Below, in pieces: positions 6,240 through 7,663 of a stretch of 7,663 bases of DNA. The DNA comes from Gammaproteobacteria bacterium (lineage in GTDB: Bacteria; Pseudomonadota; Gammaproteobacteria; DRLM01): contig WFXX01000033.1 of the NCBI GenBank assembly GCA_015490395.1, positions 1 through 7,663 on the forward strand, written 5' to 3'. Under the pieces are notes generated by a model. It saw nothing but the letters and a program-made list of their open reading frames with translations, was not told where the DNA came from and searched no databases. Each line of letters opens with the position of its first letter. Within the stretch, counting starts at the first letter, position 1. The position numbers were made by a program, and so were the translations under genes.

Positions 6240-6464
6240 GGACCCCATCCTGGGGTGAGTCGAAAAGAGTCCTTCCCTGGACGGAGGCCATCATAACCTG
6301 GCGCGCCGGAAAAACATAGCGCCGCGGCTGCCTTTCCATACCTTTTTGCAACCCTGACGGCCTCCCTTTCCCTCTTTGCTTGCTCCAAAGAGCGCAGCAC
6401 AAGCCTCCTGGCCCCACAAGACCACCCGGAAACAGGGTGTCTCACCTTCTGTCCTTCTCTGACG
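6214..6464 (-). ncRNA. Candidate CsrB/RsmZ-type small RNA
   Basis: The evidence is a strong minus-strand terminator with no coding gene before it, and GGA-bearing hairpins. The terminator loop reads CCAAGGATGG and the hairpin just upstream (6242-6256) reads ACCCC-AGGAT-GGGGT; both match the CANGGANG or CAGGA(T)G core bound by CsrA/RsmA. Further 5', GCC-AGGA-GGC and GTCC-AGGGAA-GGAC are shorter versions. By hand I count ten GGA and five TCC on this strand between 6476 and 6214. The 5' end is uncertain; TATCAT (minus strand, 6471-6476) is a possible -10 with no convincing -35, giving an RNA of about 250 bases. CsrB-type RNAs titrate the translational repressor CsrA. Another structured RNA is possible. 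Confidence 0.4.
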
Positions 6465-6515
6465 ATCTTCATGATACGGGTGTGAAACAAAATATCCAGA
6501 CCCTTCTTGAGTATT

Positions 6516-6531
6516 TGTGAAGCGCTCCACA
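6516..6531. promoter_or_regulatory. Second CRP-like palindrome (9 of 10 core bases)
   Basis: TGTGAAGCGCTCCACA matches TGTGA-N6-TCACA at nine of ten core positions. Its centre is 23 bp, about two helical turns, from the centre of the perfect site at 6539-6554, so two dimers could sit on the same DNA face. A further TGTGA half-site is at 6481-6485. Confidence 0.45.
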
Positions 6532-6538
6532 TCGGAAA

Positions 6539-6554
6539 TGTGACGGGCGTCACA
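6539..6554. promoter_or_regulatory. Perfect CRP/Vfr-type binding site
   Basis: TGTGACGGGCGTCACA has both TGTGA and TCACA half-sites with the six-base spacing of the CRP consensus, inside an 8+8 bp inverted repeat (6537-6556). Its centre is about 44 bp upstream of the predicted start of the DUF255 transcript, close to the -41.5 of class II activation. A repressor of the same family could also use it. Confidence 0.6.
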
Positions 6555-6578
6555 TTCCGGAACCGCCTCCGGACCGGC

Positions 6579-6584
6579 TATACT
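6579..6584 (+). promoter_or_regulatory. -10 box of the DUF255 gene with overlapping inverted repeat
   Basis: TATACT matches five of six -10 bases. The -35 position (6556-6561, TCCGGA) is poor, as expected for an activator-dependent promoter, and abuts the CRP-like site. The inverted repeat CTGAGT-GGAAT-ACTCAG (6583-6599) overlaps the -10 and likely start point (about 6591) and could be an operator. The leader to GTG 6619 would be about 28 bases. Confidence 0.5.
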
Positions 6585-6618
6585 GAGTGGAATACTCAGG
6601 ATTCCCAGGCGCCTTCCG

Positions 6619-7663
6619 GTGAGCCGCGCGAGCCATCCGTTCCCAACCGAGCTGGTCAACCGTCTGGCAGATGAGACCAGCCCCTATCTGCGCCAGCACG
6701 CCGGCCAGCCCGTGGCCTGGCAGCCCTGGGACGCCGAGGCCCTGACCGCCGCGCGGGCGCTGGACCGCCCCATCCTGCTCTCCATCGGCTATGCGGCCTG
6801 CCACTGGTGCCACGTGATGGCCCGGGAGAGCTTCGCCGACCCGGAGGTGGCGGCCCTGATGAACCGGCACTACGTCAACATCAAGGTGGACCGGGAGGAG
6901 CGCCCGGATCTGGACCGCATCCATCAGCTGGCCCACCAGGCCCTCACCGGCCGCCCGGGCGGCTGGCCGCTGACCGTGTTCCTGGATCCCCAGGACCTCA
7001 CCCCCTTCTTCGCCGGCACCTATTTCCCCCGCCGCCCCCGCTACGGGATGCCCGCCTTCACGGAGGTGCTGGAGCGGGTGGCGGCCTTCTTCCGGGAGCA
7101 CCGGGACCAGGTGCGGGCCCAGGGGGAGACCCTCCGCCGCCTGCTGGAGCGGGCGGAGACCGCCCCCGGGGGCGCCCCGGACGGGGCCCTGGACGCCGGG
7201 CCCATCCGGCTGGGCCGGGACCGGCTCCTCACCGCCCTGGATCCGGCCCACGGCGGCTGGGGCCCCGGGCCCAAGTTCCCCATGGCCCCGCGCCTGGCCT
7301 TCCTCCTGGATCGGGCGGGCCGGGGCGACGGGGAGGCCCGCCGCGGCCTGGAGCGCACCCTCACGGCCATGGCCGACGGGGGCCTGCGGGACCACCTGGG
7401 AGGCGGCTTCTTCCGCTACTGCGTGGACGGGCATTGGGAGATCCCCCACTTCGAGAAGATGCTCTACGACAACGCCCAGCTCCTGGCCATCTATGCCGGG
7501 GCCTGGCGGCTGTCCGGCGAGCCCCTCCACCGGGAGGTGGCCGAGGAGACGGCGGGCTGGATGCTCCGGGAGCTGGCCATGCCCGACGGGGGCCTGGCCG
7601 CCAGCCTGGACGCCGAGGGCGAGCTGGAGGGCCGGCGGGTGGAGGGCGGCCCCTATCTCTGGA
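6619..7663 (+). CDS. DUF255/YyaL-type thioredoxin-domain protein, N-terminal part
   Basis: The gene runs off the right edge; 348 residues of a family usually near 650-700 are visible. The N-terminal domain is thioredoxin-like: SPYLRQHAGQPVAWQPW at about 21-37, ILLSIGYAACHWCHVM with Cys61-x2-Cys64, VDREERPDLD at 90-99, then GGWPLTVFL and FFAGTYFP. The second part begins the helical-barrel region seen in this family, with GGWGPGPKFP, GGGFFRYCVDGHWEIPHFEKMLYDNAQLL and a final EGGPYLW. The family (bacterial YyaL, animal SPATA20) has no firmly established reaction; a redox or sugar-related role is proposed from its folds. GTG 6619 is the only start codon in frame near the family N-terminus; only a weak AGG (6607-6609) precedes it. 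The protein has no signal peptide and should be cytoplasmic. Confidence 0.92.
   Translation, partial: MSRASHPFPTELVNRLADETSPYLRQHAGQPVAWQPWDAEALTAARALDRPILLSIGYAACHWCHVMARESFADPEVAALMNRHYVNIKVDREERPDLDRIHQLAHQALTGRPGGWPLTVFLDPQDLTPFFAGTYFPRRPRYGMPAFTEVLERVAAFFREHRDQVRAQGETLRRLLERAETAPGGAPDGALDAGPIRLGRDRLLTALDPAHGGWGPGPKFPMAPRLAFLLDRAGRGDGEARRGLERTLTAMADGGLRDHLGGGFFRYCVDGHWEIPHFEKMLYDNAQLLAIYAGAWRLSGEPLHREVAEETAGWMLRELAMPDGGLAASLDAEGELEGRRVEGGPYLW

Larger units (their letters stand above)
6115..6618. other. 504-bp intergenic region without a protein gene
   Basis: From about 6190 to 6600 the DNA is visibly richer in A and T than the flanking genes, with A- and T-runs rare elsewhere in the window. 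Reading frames here match no family I know, and those on the minus strand run through the terminator hairpin, so I do not call a protein. The region holds, from left to right, a minus-strand terminator, GGA-loop hairpins, two CRP-like palindromes and the promoter of the DUF255 gene. No clear promoter is visible for the phosphatase gene; ATATTA at 6199-6204 (TAATAT on the minus strand) is the only -10-like word and lacks a -35. Confidence 0.7.

Noticed and set aside
6242..6256. ACCCCATCCTGGGGT as a terminator or operator
   Set aside because: No T-tract follows on either strand, and its AGGAT loop next to the real terminator fits an RNA hairpin better.
6301..6420. SRP RNA, 6S RNA, RNase P RNA or cyclic-di-GMP riboswitch
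   Set aside because: I compared remembered conserved cores of these RNAs with both strands and found only short chance similarities.
6208..6659. Several minus-strand frames of 69-122 codons in the intergenic gap
   Set aside because: Two run through the terminator stem to stop at its T-run, none has a good ribosome site, and none resembles a known family.
6550..7530. 326-codon open frame on the minus strand
   Set aside because: It lies wholly opposite the DUF255 gene, whose protein matches its family throughout; the frame is a by-product of high GC.
1..7663. CRISPR array, defence island, insertion sequence, tRNA or rRNA
   Set aside because: No regularly spaced repeats, transposase motifs, defence-gene families or conserved RNA cores were seen.

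Overview
The window is very GC-rich, with dense genes, mostly G/C third codon positions and GTG as well as ATG starts. It looks like chromosome from a high-GC autotrophic gammaproteobacterium. Sulfur-oxidising Ectothiorhodospiraceae are a plausible home, but the genus cannot be fixed from this sequence. The evidence is a bacterial (class I) phosphoribulokinase, meaning Calvin-cycle CO2 fixation, next to a sulfite-reduction gene block. No CRISPR, insertion sequence, tRNA or rRNA was recognised.

Left third (1-3653, all +): a sulfur-assimilation block. It starts with the C-terminal end of a TauE/SafE-type (TSUP) permease. Next comes a long single-chain nitrite/sulfite reductase that carries an extra helical region and a C-terminal TusA-like sulfur-carrier domain. 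A 77-residue divergent TusA-like protein follows, then a CysH of the [4Fe-4S] APS-reductase type. CysH would make sulfite from APS, the reductase would take it to sulfide, and the permease could export excess sulfite. The two TusA-like modules suggest that product sulfur may be handled on protein thiols. The last three genes are 13-47 bp apart with strong Shine-Dalgarno sequences and look like an operon. A perfect 24-bp palindrome separates the permease from the reductase.

Middle (3654-6114): a minus-strand lipoprotein gene (DUF2846-like) converges on cysH and diverges from prk (+). Their shared 171-bp intergenic region holds candidate promoters in both directions and a hairpin in the prk leader. 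A minus-strand PAP2-family membrane phosphatase gene converges on prk, 15 bp away.

Right (6115-7663): a 504-bp AT-richer gap without a protein gene, then the first half (+) of a DUF255/YyaL-type thioredoxin-domain protein running off the window. The gap is the least explained part. It has a good minus-strand intrinsic terminator with no minus-strand gene in front of it. Just before that terminator are stem-loops presenting AGGA(T) in the loop, as in CsrB/RsmZ RNAs. Further right are two CRP-like palindromes 23 bp apart and a -10 box with an overlapping inverted repeat. My best reading is an unannotated Csr/Rsm-type small RNA gene on the minus strand, divergent from a possibly CRP-controlled DUF255 gene.
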